A stretch of 15,868 nucleotides of DNA from Flavobacteriales bacterium (GTDB taxonomy: Bacteria > Bacteroidota > Bacteroidia > Flavobacteriales_D > Sanyastnellaceae), in NCBI GenBank assembly GCA_947457285.1, contig CANGVZ010000012.1:1-15868 (forward strand), given 5' to 3'. The first letter of the stretch is position 1. The number at the start of each line of letters is the position of its first letter. The position numbers were made by a program, and so were the translations under genes. Shown piece by piece: positions 7,609 through 14,944 of this stretch. The notes under the pieces are model-generated. The model was given only the letters and a program-made list of their open reading frames with translations. It had not been told where the DNA came from and did no database searches.

Positions 7609-8628
7609 GTGATTAGAATAATCGACATAAAAGAATACATGGAGCTCGCTCGCAAAGCGGGCTCTATTGTTTTGGACACGCGCAGCCCAAAAGAATATAA
7701 CCAGGGTCATTTACCGATGGCTCAAAACCTGCCGTTGCTCGATGATGAGCAGCGCCACTTAATTGGAATTTGCTATAAAGAAAAAGGTCAAGAAGCCGCA
7801 GTAGAACTTGGGTTTGAATTGGTGGGACCATTTTTCTCTCAAAAAATTAAGACAGCAAAAAAAATCGCTCCACAACGTCAGGTATTGATTTACTGTTGGC
7901 GTGGTGGTCTAAGAAGCAATATCATGGCATGGTTGCTAAGCACAGCTGGCTTTGATGTTGTTTTACTAAAAGGTGGTTACAAATCCTACCGCCAATGGTC
8001 GCATGAGATTGTCGGCCAAAAAAGAAAATACTTCGTAATCACAGGAAAAACAGGAAGCGGAAAAACGGAATTACTGCAAACATTGGCACAATCCGGAGCC
8101 TCTATTCTGGATTTGGAAGGTCTTGCATCTCACAAAGGTTCTACCTTTGGCTCTCTCGGACAACCCGATCAGTGCACGCAGGAACACTTCGAAAATCTTA
8201 TTGCAGAAACACTTTCCAATATACCGAATGAACATTCGGTTTTAGTAGAAGACGAAAGCAGGCGAATTGGAAAAGTACTTGTTCCAGATCCTATCTTCGA
8301 TCAATTGTGCAACGCTAACTGCATCATGCTTGAAATTGAACGAACAGAAAGAAGAAAAAGAATTTTGGAGGAGTACGGCCACTTTAATAATTCTGTGTTG
8401 TCAGAAAGAACTTTTGCGCTTCAAAAGCGCATGGGCCCAGAAAAATGTAAGCAAGCACTCTTGGCGCTTAATGAAGGAAATAAGGAACTTTGGTGTGAGA
8501 TATTGCTCGATTACTACGATAAAACTTACGCTTATAGTTTCGAAAAAAATCCACGTATCATCACTCTTACAGTACATACAATTGGGTCCGATAGTGTATC
8601 CAAGATAATTGATAATATTAAATCATGA
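7609..8628 (+). CDS. mnmH: tRNA 2-selenouridine synthase
   Basis: Also called SelU or YbbB. It replaces sulfur with selenium in 2-thiouridine at the wobble position of tRNA-Lys, -Glu and -Gln, through a geranylated intermediate, using selenophosphate. The 339 residues show an N-terminal rhodanese domain with DTRSPKEY near 23-30 and the catalytic Cys96 in IYCWRGGLRSN. A P-loop domain follows with Walker A GKTGSGKT at 146-153. The start is taken as GTG at 7609, because the first ATG (7639) would remove the first strand of the rhodanese domain. The GTG is 3 nt after the previous stop. The end overlaps selD by 4 nt (ATGA). The length agrees with the family, about 360 residues in E. coli. Confidence 0.95.
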   Translation: MIRIIDIKEYMELARKAGSIVLDTRSPKEYNQGHLPMAQNLPLLDDEQRHLIGICYKEKGQEAAVELGFELVGPFFSQKIKTAKKIAPQRQVLIYCWRGGLRSNIMAWLLSTAGFDVVLLKGGYKSYRQWSHEIVGQKRKYFVITGKTGSGKTELLQTLAQSGASILDLEGLASHKGSTFGSLGQPDQCTQEHFENLIAETLSNIPNEHSVLVEDESRRIGKVLVPDPIFDQLCNANCIMLEIERTERRKRILEEYGHFNNSVLSERTFALQKRMGPEKCKQALLALNEGNKELWCEILLDYYDKTYAYSFEKNPRIITLTVHTIGSDSVSKIIDNIKS

Positions 8629-9671
8629 CACGTCTCACCTCATATAGCAAAGGCTCTGGATGCGGTTGTAAATTGTCTCCTGCCGAACTAAAGAGCATAC
8701 TTAGCACAGACCTTGAGATACCAATTCACCCGCATTTGATTGTTGGAAACAAAGACAACGATGACGCAGCTGTCTTCGCGCTGCATGATGGACAATATGT
8801 GATGAGCACAGTAGATTTTTTTACACCTATTGTGGACGATGCAAGAGATTTTGGAAAGATAGCCGCATCCAATGCGATAAGCGACATATATGCGATGGGA
8901 GGCAAACCGTTGATGGCTGTTGCTATTTTGGGGTGGCCTATTGGTAAATTAGAAACTGCGCTGGCACGAGAAATAATGGAAGGAGCTCAACTGGTGTGCA
9001 GCATAGCTGGTATTCCCTTAGCAGGTGGACATAGCATTGAATCGACCGAACCTTTGTTCGGTTTGGCAGTGACGGGAAGTTGTTTGCCTCAACAACTTAA
9101 AACAAACGCCGGAGCCCAAGAAGGTGATTTACTTTTTATCACAAAACCCCTGGGAAATGGAATCATAAGTGCGGCAGCAAAAAAAGAAAAAGTCGAAAAA
9201 GAAGATCTTGAAACGGCCATTCGATACATGATCAATTTGAATGATATAGGAAAAATCCTTGGAGACTGGCCTGAAGTGCATGCAATGACCGATGTCACGG
9301 GATTTGGACTTGCCGGACATTTAACAGAAATGATGAAAGCCTCTGGAACAAGCGCTGTACTTGACTTTGACAAAGTACCTCTCTATCCCTTTTTGGATAA
9401 ATACCTTGAACAATTCATATACCCGGATATTACGACAAAAAACTTCAGTCATCTCTCTGGAGACATCAGCACTCTTAACTCTAAACAACTTTTCACGCTA
9501 TGTGATCCGCAGACAAGCGGAGGGTTATTGATTAGTATTCATGCAGACAAAGTAAGTGAATTGAAACACTTAATGAAAGACTACAACATCAATGATGCTT
9601 GCGCCGTGCCAATTGGAAAGGTTGTTTCAAAAAATGAGTTATCTATACATTTGCAATCAAATGGCAGATAA
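8625..9671 (+). CDS. selD: Selenide, water dikinase (selenophosphate synthetase), Cys form
   Basis: Makes selenophosphate from selenide and ATP. The 348 residues match the family length. The N-terminal glycine-rich loop GSGCGCKLSP carries the active-site Cys13 and Lys16, the counterparts of E. coli Cys17 and Lys20. The codon is TGC, so this is a cysteine, not a selenocysteine, enzyme. Metal/ATP-binding acidic residues are visible as NKDNDDAAV (D44, D46, D47), D64 in STVDFF, D87 in NAISDIYAMGG, and the MTDVTGFGLAGH motif. It overlaps mnmH by 4 nt, so translation is probably coupled, and the pair supports tRNA selenation. No selA, selB or tRNA-Sec is in the window; use in selenoprotein synthesis cannot be judged. 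Confidence 0.97.
   Translation: MTRLTSYSKGSGCGCKLSPAELKSILSTDLEIPIHPHLIVGNKDNDDAAVFALHDGQYVMSTVDFFTPIVDDARDFGKIAASNAISDIYAMGGKPLMAVAILGWPIGKLETALAREIMEGAQLVCSIAGIPLAGGHSIESTEPLFGLAVTGSCLPQQLKTNAGAQEGDLLFITKPLGNGIISAAAKKEKVEKEDLETAIRYMINLNDIGKILGDWPEVHAMTDVTGFGLAGHLTEMMKASGTSAVLDFDKVPLYPFLDKYLEQFIYPDITTKNFSHLSGDISTLNSKQLFTLCDPQTSGGLLISIHADKVSELKHLMKDYNINDACAVPIGKVVSKNELSIHLQSNGR
9621..9653 (+). promoter_or_regulatory. Putative promoter inside the 3' end of selD
   Basis: TTG at 9622-9624 and TACATTTG at 9646-9653 are separated by 21 nt, matching the Bacteroidota TTG-N19-21-TAnnTTTG pattern. A start site near 9659 would leave almost no leader for the ATG at 9661, but about 25 nt for the in-frame ATG at 9685. 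It could give the next gene expression independent of selD. A chance match in coding sequence is possible. Confidence 0.45.
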
Positions 9672-11031
9672 TACTTTTGATCAAATGAAAGCCAATCTAA
9701 TTGCCAGATTGGGAAACGAGCAGACATTTATTGGTAGAGAATTTTCATATTTCAAGATATTTCAACACGGGGTAGTCTATGATTTCAATGGCAATACGAA
9801 TAAGCTTCTGAGGACCTATTTCCATTTACCCGCTTTGGTTCAAAAGATGATATGGATAAAAAATTCTTTGAGACAAAAGGAAAATTCTTTTCAGCTTAAA
9901 GAAAATGTTTGGTTGGAGCCGGGTAGAGTTTACGAGACAAAAAGTGGAGAACTCATATCGATGTACGGCACAAGGCTGATGAATGAAATTGGCGATAGGT
10001 GCACAAGTATCAATCTCAGTCCTGAAAAAGGAGTTAAAAGTGATTATACAATACACGATGTGCAGGTACGAGCCCTTGGTTTTGACACTGTCGAAAATGC
10101 AGTACTAGAAGACATCATTCAAGTTGCTCGCAGGCTCGATAAATCAACATATTATACCAGTAGTGAAAAGCACTACATCAAAAGTGCGCTTCATGTTTTC
10201 TACTCTAGCTTTCGCAAATACTACCATCTACTACGGAATCGTGGTGTTAAAAAATTATTTTTTACTGGTCACTATCACAACGAAGGCATTATAGCAGCAT
10301 GCAATAAGTTGAACATTGAGTGTATCGAATTACAGCATGGATTGATTAATAAAAAAGATCTCTATTATGTTTACGATAGCATATTTAAAAAGAGTCTGAA
10401 AAACGGGCTCATGCCCGATAAGATTCTGCTATACGGCCCATATTGGAAAGAAGTATTGGATGCAGGTTGTGAGTGGCCAGAGAATAGAAAAATTGTAGTC
10501 GGAAACTATCTTGCGCATAACTATTCGGCACCCGATCCTGAGAAGAAGGAAAATATTATTCTCGTAGCCACACAAAAGGGTATGGACGACAAGTACATTC
10601 CCTACGTGGAACAGCTGAAAAAATATGTTGAGTTGTATCCTGGATGGAAGCTAATTGTAAAACTTCATCCTTTGGAGAAAAGAGCAAGCAGATATGATTC
10701 GCTGCGAAGTGAAGTGTGTGAAATAGCTCCATTGCAAAGTAATATTTTCGAATATTTAGAAAGGTGTAAAATTCAAATTAGCATATACAGCACTACTTTC
10801 TTTGACTCTGCTGGTTTCGATGTCGTAAATTTTAGCTGGGTTACAGGAGGCGTTGGAAGCGATTATGCCCGAAGCCTTGCGGAAGATGGAGTAGTCATTC
10901 CTGTGACGCCTGATCAAGACATATTAGCCATATATCACAACCAGAATTTAGTATCCCCAGACAAACTCACCATAGACTACATTTATCCAACTATGCGTAC
11001 TGGCATATTTAATGACTTGATAAATGTGTAG
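9661..11031 (+). CDS. Uncharacterised GT-B-like protein, possibly a surface-polysaccharide transferase
   Basis: I do not recognise a named family. The 456-residue protein has no signal peptide or membrane helix. Its second half looks like a GT-B nucleotide-sugar enzyme: ECIELQHGLINKKD near 220-233, a strand ENIILVATQKG near 297-307, KLIVKLHPLEKR near 330-341, and ISIYSTTFFDSAG near 374-385. The HP motif followed about 40 residues later by a Ser/Thr motif resembles the polysialyltransferase, KpsS and CDP-glycerol glycerophosphotransferase superfamily; this is inference from motifs. The N-terminal 150 residues are without recognisable motifs. The ATG at 9661 overlaps selD by 11 nt; the ATG at 9685 (448 residues) is an equally possible start if the promoter inside selD is real. 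Whether it belongs to the selD unit functionally is doubtful. Confidence 0.75.
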   Translation: MADNTFDQMKANLIARLGNEQTFIGREFSYFKIFQHGVVYDFNGNTNKLLRTYFHLPALVQKMIWIKNSLRQKENSFQLKENVWLEPGRVYETKSGELISMYGTRLMNEIGDRCTSINLSPEKGVKSDYTIHDVQVRALGFDTVENAVLEDIIQVARRLDKSTYYTSSEKHYIKSALHVFYSSFRKYYHLLRNRGVKKLFFTGHYHNEGIIAACNKLNIECIELQHGLINKKDLYYVYDSIFKKSLKNGLMPDKILLYGPYWKEVLDAGCEWPENRKIVVGNYLAHNYSAPDPEKKENIILVATQKGMDDKYIPYVEQLKKYVELYPGWKLIVKLHPLEKRASRYDSLRSEVCEIAPLQSNIFEYLERCKIQISIYSTTFFDSAGFDVVNFSWVTGGVGSDYARSLAEDGVVIPVTPDQDILAIYHNQNLVSPDKLTIDYIYPTMRTGIFNDLINV

Positions 11032-11057
11032 AAGGTAGTGTTTTAAAGAAAAAAACA

Positions 11058-11065
11058 TATATTTG
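11058..11065 (+). promoter_or_regulatory. Putative -7 element for the T9SS protein gene
   Basis: TATATTTG, a full match to TAnnTTTG, lies in the 55-nt gap after the previous stop. A start site near 11071 would give a leader of about 16 nt before the ATG at 11087. The -33 site is not clear. An alternative TTG start codon at 11063 would overlap this box, which speaks against that start. Confidence 0.55.
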
Positions 11066-11086
11066 GGTACCTTAACAAAAGCCCAA

Positions 11087-12877
11087 ATGAAAAGAGTTCT
11101 ATTTGTATTGTTTATTCTATTTTGTGGTGATTATTTAAACGCGCAATCGAGTTCCGCAACAGCCGTTGTAGTAACGCCGGATGCGTACTGGGACGGAACA
11201 GTTGGAGTGCCAACGTTTTCTAATGTTTCGCTATTAGCAGGCAGTGGAGAGGTGTATACCACGTGTATTGGAAGTCAAAGTGTTTACTGGGTGCGCTTTA
11301 ACATCCCTATTTCCATTGGCACTAACTCCATCAAAGTCACTGTTTCTGGAGCCACCTTCAGTCCCGTTATCAGCTTGTTTAACTCTGGAATGACTCAGAT
11401 GCAATGTCAATCGGGAACAATTCTACGAAGCAACGCTACGACTGCCACGATTATTCCAGGAAATGACTATTTCGTTCGAATTTCATCTACCACACTTTCT
11501 GTTGGTTCGTCTTTCCAATTGGGTTTAGAATACTACCCAGCCATAGCGGAAGTGAGGAACACATTCACACCAAATCCTCCATCAGATACTGATGGCTACA
11601 ACATTTGCGAAACAATTCGCAGAAACAATTTACCCAGTGCAGTTTCAGCTACCAGATGGGTTTTTACGCCGACTACCACACCGAATAATGGACCCTGTGA
11701 ATCGATTGTAGTCGGTAATAGCACCATCCTCAATATTAATACTCTTGCTTGTATTTGCTACAATATCAACTTTAGTGTTCAATGTGAAATCCAGGTTGAT
11801 GGTCATTGGTGCGGCCTCGGTCCAGCGCTACCAGTTAATTTCCAGCCAGCGGCAACAACATTTTTCACCACTCCTAATTTGAGCACGATGCCGTTGTCCG
11901 ATGTTATTTTTTGCGATTTCGCCTGCAATGGTTCTACTTACGAATGGGAATTTCAAAGCTCAAACGGTGCTACCTTCACCACTACCACAGCGGTTAGACA
12001 AGTTGGTCTGAGCACAGTGCCCTGCCGTCGATGGAATAGAATCTACTCCGTAAGAGTGCGTGTAATCTCATGCGGTATCACGGGGCCTTGGTGTGGACTC
12101 ACAGGACCGAATAGTAGCCCACTGACGATCATTACACCTCCTATGCCTTCTATTCCCGTGCCTGATGGCTCTCCCACAGCAGCGAATGATTTCTGTTTTG
12201 CATCAAGAGCTACCAATTCAGTGGTAGACGTGCCCTTCGTAGAAGGAATCACGCAATACATTTTCCAATTTACCAGGGTGCAACCGACAGCACCATTTTT
12301 ACCATTAGCTCCGGCTAAAGTTGTCATAACCACCTCCTCTCTTTGCCCTATTAGCTTAGGTAATTGTACCTCTGGAAATACCTACCGCATCGGAATAAAA
12401 ACCGGAATCGGGATTGTTTTGCCTGGCCAAACGCCTCCTGCGAGTACCTGTGTGCCTGCTCAGCAAAGCAGTAGCTACAGTCCTTGGTGCTACTTCAGCG
12501 TTAACCCAGCTGCCCCTCCCGTCCCCGGAATGACTACTACCAATTCAGAAAATGAATACGAGGTACCGTCAGAAGTTGAGGTAATAGATATCATTCCAAG
12601 TGAAGATCCCAACGGCCTTTCCTTTGAAGTCTATGGTCATGCTCAAAAAAGATATCTTAGCATAGACTTAAATGAAAATGAAATGAAAGGCTCAGGATTT
12701 GTTCAATTATACAATGTCAATGGCCAAGAAGTATTTGGGCAAGGACTTTACACAACAGACGGTGCGACCGCTGTTCAGATTGAACTACCCGATAATCTAC
12801 CTACTGGAATTTATTTTGTCAGAGTGGCTTCCGAGTCAAATGTAAATACAGGAAAAATATTCTTGAGCGGACGTTAA
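11087..12877 (+). CDS. Secreted Cys-rich repeat protein with T9SS type A sorting domain
   Basis: A 596-residue exported protein. ATG 11087 begins a clean signal peptide (MKRVLFVLFILFCGDYLNA, cut before Gln20). Residues about 25-150 resemble a PPC-like beta domain (VYWVRFNIPIS, then YFVRISSTTL). Three beta-rich modules follow at about 155-252, 257-350 and 365-475. Each starts near a Cys, has an aromatic-x-Phe strand (RWVF, YEWEF, YIFQF), and ends with a Tyr strand and a Trp-Cys pair at 241-242, 335-336 and 467-468. A short acidic linker leads to the C-terminal domain (about 505-596) with YNVNGQEVFGQ and LPTGIYFVRVAS, then a Gly-Lys strand. This is the pattern of T9SS (Por) sorting domains, so the protein is probably carried across the outer membrane and attached to the cell surface or released. 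No catalytic motif is seen; adhesion is only a guess. Confidence 0.88.
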   Translation: MKRVLFVLFILFCGDYLNAQSSSATAVVVTPDAYWDGTVGVPTFSNVSLLAGSGEVYTTCIGSQSVYWVRFNIPISIGTNSIKVTVSGATFSPVISLFNSGMTQMQCQSGTILRSNATTATIIPGNDYFVRISSTTLSVGSSFQLGLEYYPAIAEVRNTFTPNPPSDTDGYNICETIRRNNLPSAVSATRWVFTPTTTPNNGPCESIVVGNSTILNINTLACICYNINFSVQCEIQVDGHWCGLGPALPVNFQPAATTFFTTPNLSTMPLSDVIFCDFACNGSTYEWEFQSSNGATFTTTTAVRQVGLSTVPCRRWNRIYSVRVRVISCGITGPWCGLTGPNSSPLTIITPPMPSIPVPDGSPTAANDFCFASRATNSVVDVPFVEGITQYIFQFTRVQPTAPFLPLAPAKVVITTSSLCPISLGNCTSGNTYRIGIKTGIGIVLPGQTPPASTCVPAQQSSSYSPWCYFSVNPAAPPVPGMTTTNSENEYEVPSEVEVIDIIPSEDPNGLSFEVYGHAQKRYLSIDLNENEMKGSGFVQLYNVNGQEVFGQGLYTTDGATAVQIELPDNLPTGIYFVRVASESNVNTGKIFLSGR

Positions 12878-13479
12878 AAGTCCAACTCTAATTGCTTGGG
12901 GAGCAATGCAAATGTCATTCGATGATGTTCGCATGCTCCCTTTTCTTTTATGGCACTTCGGTGATCTGCCGTAGGATATCCTTTGTTCTTTTTCCAATTG
13001 TAATGAGGAAAATCTTCGTGTAGCTTTTCCATGTAAATATCGCGATATGTCTTGGCGAGAATTGATGCAGCTGCGATATTCATGACTTTACCATCGCCTT
13101 TGATCACACATTCGTGAGCAACATCCTGATATTTTTTAAACGCATTTCCATCGATGGCAATGAATTGAGGACGAATTTTCAATTGATCCAACGCGCGATG
13201 CATCGCTAAAAATGAAGCATTTCTGATATTAATTTCTTCAATTTCTCTTGGATCAACAAAAGCCACAGCCCAGGCCAGCGCTACCTCTTCGATAATGGGC
13301 TTTAAAATCATGCGCTGCTTCTCACTGAGTTGCTTGCTATCATTAAGTAGTTCGTGAGAAAAATTTTCTGGTAGAATAACAGCCGCCGCTACCACCGGAC
13401 CCGCGAGACAACCTCGGCCCGCTTCATCGCAGCCGGCTTCGAGCTTAAACTTACTTATACGAGGAATAAGAGCGCACAT
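12874..13479 (-). CDS. rnhB: Ribonuclease HII
   Basis: Cuts RNA in RNA/DNA hybrids, including single ribonucleotides misinserted in DNA. I chose the ATG at 13477-13479 (201 residues, MCALIPRISK), which places the conserved start of strand 1 at the usual distance; it overlaps the upstream glycosyltransferase by 29 nt. The metal-binding acidic residues are all present: D18 and E19 in GCDEAGRGCLAGP, D110 in IAIDGN and D129 in IKGDGK, followed by NIAAASILAKTYRD. The C-terminal GYPTADHRSAI motif is also typical. The stop codon overlaps that of the convergent T9SS gene within the bases TTAA. It has no visible promoter and is probably co-transcribed with the glycosyltransferase. Confidence 0.96.
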   Translation of the reverse strand: MCALIPRISKFKLEAGCDEAGRGCLAGPVVAAAVILPENFSHELLNDSKQLSEKQRMILKPIIEEVALAWAVAFVDPREIEEINIRNASFLAMHRALDQLKIRPQFIAIDGNAFKKYQDVAHECVIKGDGKVMNIAAASILAKTYRDIYMEKLHEDFPHYNWKKNKGYPTADHRSAIKEKGACEHHRMTFALLPKQLELDF

Positions 13480-14602
13480 CTTGAATCGTTCGTTCAATAA
13501 TAGTCCAAAATTTTCTGGCAGATTCATCCCAATCAAAACTTTGGGCGCGCTTTAATCCTTTTTCCACGAGAGATTGGCGAAGATCCGCATCGTTCGCTAC
13601 GCGCTGGAGCGCTCCAGCAATCGCATCCACACTAAATGGATCCACTTTTATGGCGGCATCGCCAGCCACTTCTGGAAGAGAGGTGACATTCGAAGTAATC
13701 ACGGGAACGCCCGCCCTGAAGGCTTCCACGACAGGAATTCCAAAACCTTCAAAATAGCTGACGTAAACGCTTGCCAATGCAGCTCCCACTACTTTACTCA
13801 GCTCCTTCACATCAAGGCGTCCAATAAAAATGATATCATCGCGGTGCTCTGTGGCCTCAATTACTGAAGCAAGCTCTTTATTCTTCCAAAAAGTATTGCC
13901 AACGATTACTAGCTTCATCGGTGAGCTGGTAGCATTTTTAAACTGAATAAATGCTGGAAGAAGACGCTGCAAATTCTTGCGTGGGTGAATAGAACCCACG
14001 AAAATGAAGTAGTCTTGACCACCCGTAATGCGTGCTTTCACATCTGCTTTCTCGGCATCACTCAAAACTGAATATGCGCAGTTTGCTGCATTGTATACAA
14101 CATTTATTTTATCAGATGAAATACTGTATTGCTTAGAGATGTCGCCTTTGCTGAACTCACTAACTGTAACGATTCGCGCCGCTTTATTGCAAAACAGTGG
14201 AGTGCGCTTTTTCAAATCCCGCGCATAAACGGCAGGAATATCATTTGGGTAATGTTCAAAGTTGATATCGTGGATGACAACAATCTGAGGGAAGGATGTT
14301 TTCAGCGAGCACTGCGCGTCAGGAGAGATGACGAGGTCTGGTTTTACTTTTTTGAGAAAATAGGGCCAGCTCACATCGTACCATATTCTCATTAGAAATG
14401 GGCGTCGTGCTTGTGGCGGCACCACATGAGCTATTACATTTTCACCAAAAATAAAATCTTGAGAAAAGCTGCGATCGAAAAAGAAATGAAACTCGACCTC
14501 TGGATGCGCCGTGACGATGCGCCTGAAAATTTCATTCGTAAACCACCCAATACCCTCTAGTTTTCCGGGCAGAAGCATTCGTGTGTTTACGGCTATTTTC
14601 AT
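13451..14602 (-). CDS. GT4-family glycosyltransferase
   Basis: A 383-residue retaining GT-B glycosyltransferase of the GT4 family, probably acting at the cytoplasmic face on a polysaccharide or lipid-linked glycan; donor and acceptor cannot be told. The N-terminal acceptor domain begins MKIAVNTRML with a Gly-rich loop (EGIGWFTNEI) and includes IHDINFEHYP near 110-119. The donor domain has FVGSIHPRKNL at 201-211, the EX7E motif E285-E293 in YFEGFGIPVVEAFRAGVPVI, and SLPEVAGDAA near 308-317. No membrane helix is seen. It starts only 8 nt after the rpmH terminator stem, and its end overlaps rnhB by 29 nt. Confidence 0.93.
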   Translation of the reverse strand: MKIAVNTRMLLPGKLEGIGWFTNEIFRRIVTAHPEVEFHFFFDRSFSQDFIFGENVIAHVVPPQARRPFLMRIWYDVSWPYFLKKVKPDLVISPDAQCSLKTSFPQIVVIHDINFEHYPNDIPAVYARDLKKRTPLFCNKAARIVTVSEFSKGDISKQYSISSDKINVVYNAANCAYSVLSDAEKADVKARITGGQDYFIFVGSIHPRKNLQRLLPAFIQFKNATSSPMKLVIVGNTFWKNKELASVIEATEHRDDIIFIGRLDVKELSKVVGAALASVYVSYFEGFGIPVVEAFRAGVPVITSNVTSLPEVAGDAAIKVDPFSVDAIAGALQRVANDADLRQSLVEKGLKRAQSFDWDESARKFWTIIERTIQDVRSYSSYK

Positions 14603-14605
14603 AAT

Positions 14606-14637
14606 AAAAAGGCTGCCTCGTCAAAGACGAGACAGCC
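14606..14637 (-). terminator. Rho-independent terminator after rpmH
   Basis: Inverted repeat arms at 14611-14622 and 14626-14637 (12 positions with one C-A mismatch) enclose a 3-nt loop. On the minus strand a T run follows (14606-14610). It lies 23 nt after the rpmH stop codon and directly in front of the glycosyltransferase start. Confidence 0.9.
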
Positions 14638-14660
14638 CGAAATATTATTAATTAAACTGA

Positions 14661-14831
14661 TTAGAGTCTAACGATTCCTTTGTGACGACGCTCATCAGAA
14701 ACTGTAAGTTTCTTGCGGCCTTTTCTACGGCGTGAAGACAACACAGCGCGACCTTTAGCTGTTGACATGCGCTTGCGGAAACCGTGTTTGTTTCTACGCT
14801 TAGTATTCGAGGGTTGGTAAGTACGTTTCAT
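14661..14831 (-). CDS. rpmH: 50S ribosomal protein bL34
   Basis: A 56-residue, very basic ribosomal protein. It starts at the ATG at 14829-14831 with the family signature MKRTYQPSNTKRRNKHGFRK, then RMSTAKGRAVLSSRRRKGRK, which is near-universal in bL34. The C terminus is a few residues longer than in E. coli (46 residues). It has its own promoter upstream and a hairpin terminator downstream, so it forms a single-gene unit. The rnpA gene that follows rpmH in many bacteria is not here. Confidence 0.97.
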   Translation of the reverse strand: MKRTYQPSNTKRRNKHGFRKRMSTAKGRAVLSSRRRKGRKKLTVSDERRHKGIVRL

Positions 14832-14877
14832 TTCTCTTTCTTATTAACCTGTTCTACGTTTCCTTTGAAAAGGGTGG

Positions 14878-14907
14878 CAAATATAGTCTGTTTTTTTTGA
14901 CTGACAA
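14878..14907 (-). promoter_or_regulatory. Promoter of rpmH
   Basis: On the minus strand TTG (14905-14907) and TATATTTG (14878-14885) are separated by exactly 19 nt, the best fit to the Bacteroidota promoter consensus in the window. A start site near 14871 would give a leader of about 40 nt. High expression is expected for a ribosomal protein gene. Confidence 0.7.
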
Positions 14908-14944
14908 GTGAAAATTGAATTTTTCAACAAAAAAGCCCTCGTAA

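Noticed and set aside
9592..9660. Upstream extension of the GT-B-like gene frame by 23 codons
   Set aside because: It lies wholly inside selD in another frame and contains the likely promoter. The ATG at 9661 or 9685 is more plausible.
11063..11086. TTG start eight codons before the T9SS protein start
   Set aside because: The ATG at 11087 begins a normal signal peptide (Lys-Arg then hydrophobic core), and the TTG lies inside the -7 promoter box.
13480..13536. Upstream extension of rnhB by 19 codons
   Set aside because: RNase HII proteins begin shortly before the GCDEAGRG motif; the extra residues overlap the glycosyltransferase further and match nothing in the family.
14909..14926. Small AT-rich hairpin (TGAAAA/TTTTCA) after the lipoprotein gene
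   Set aside because: The stem is only 6 bp of mostly A-T pairs and lacks a following T run. The GAGGGCTTTTTT stretch nearer the stop has a T run but no good stem. No terminator was called.
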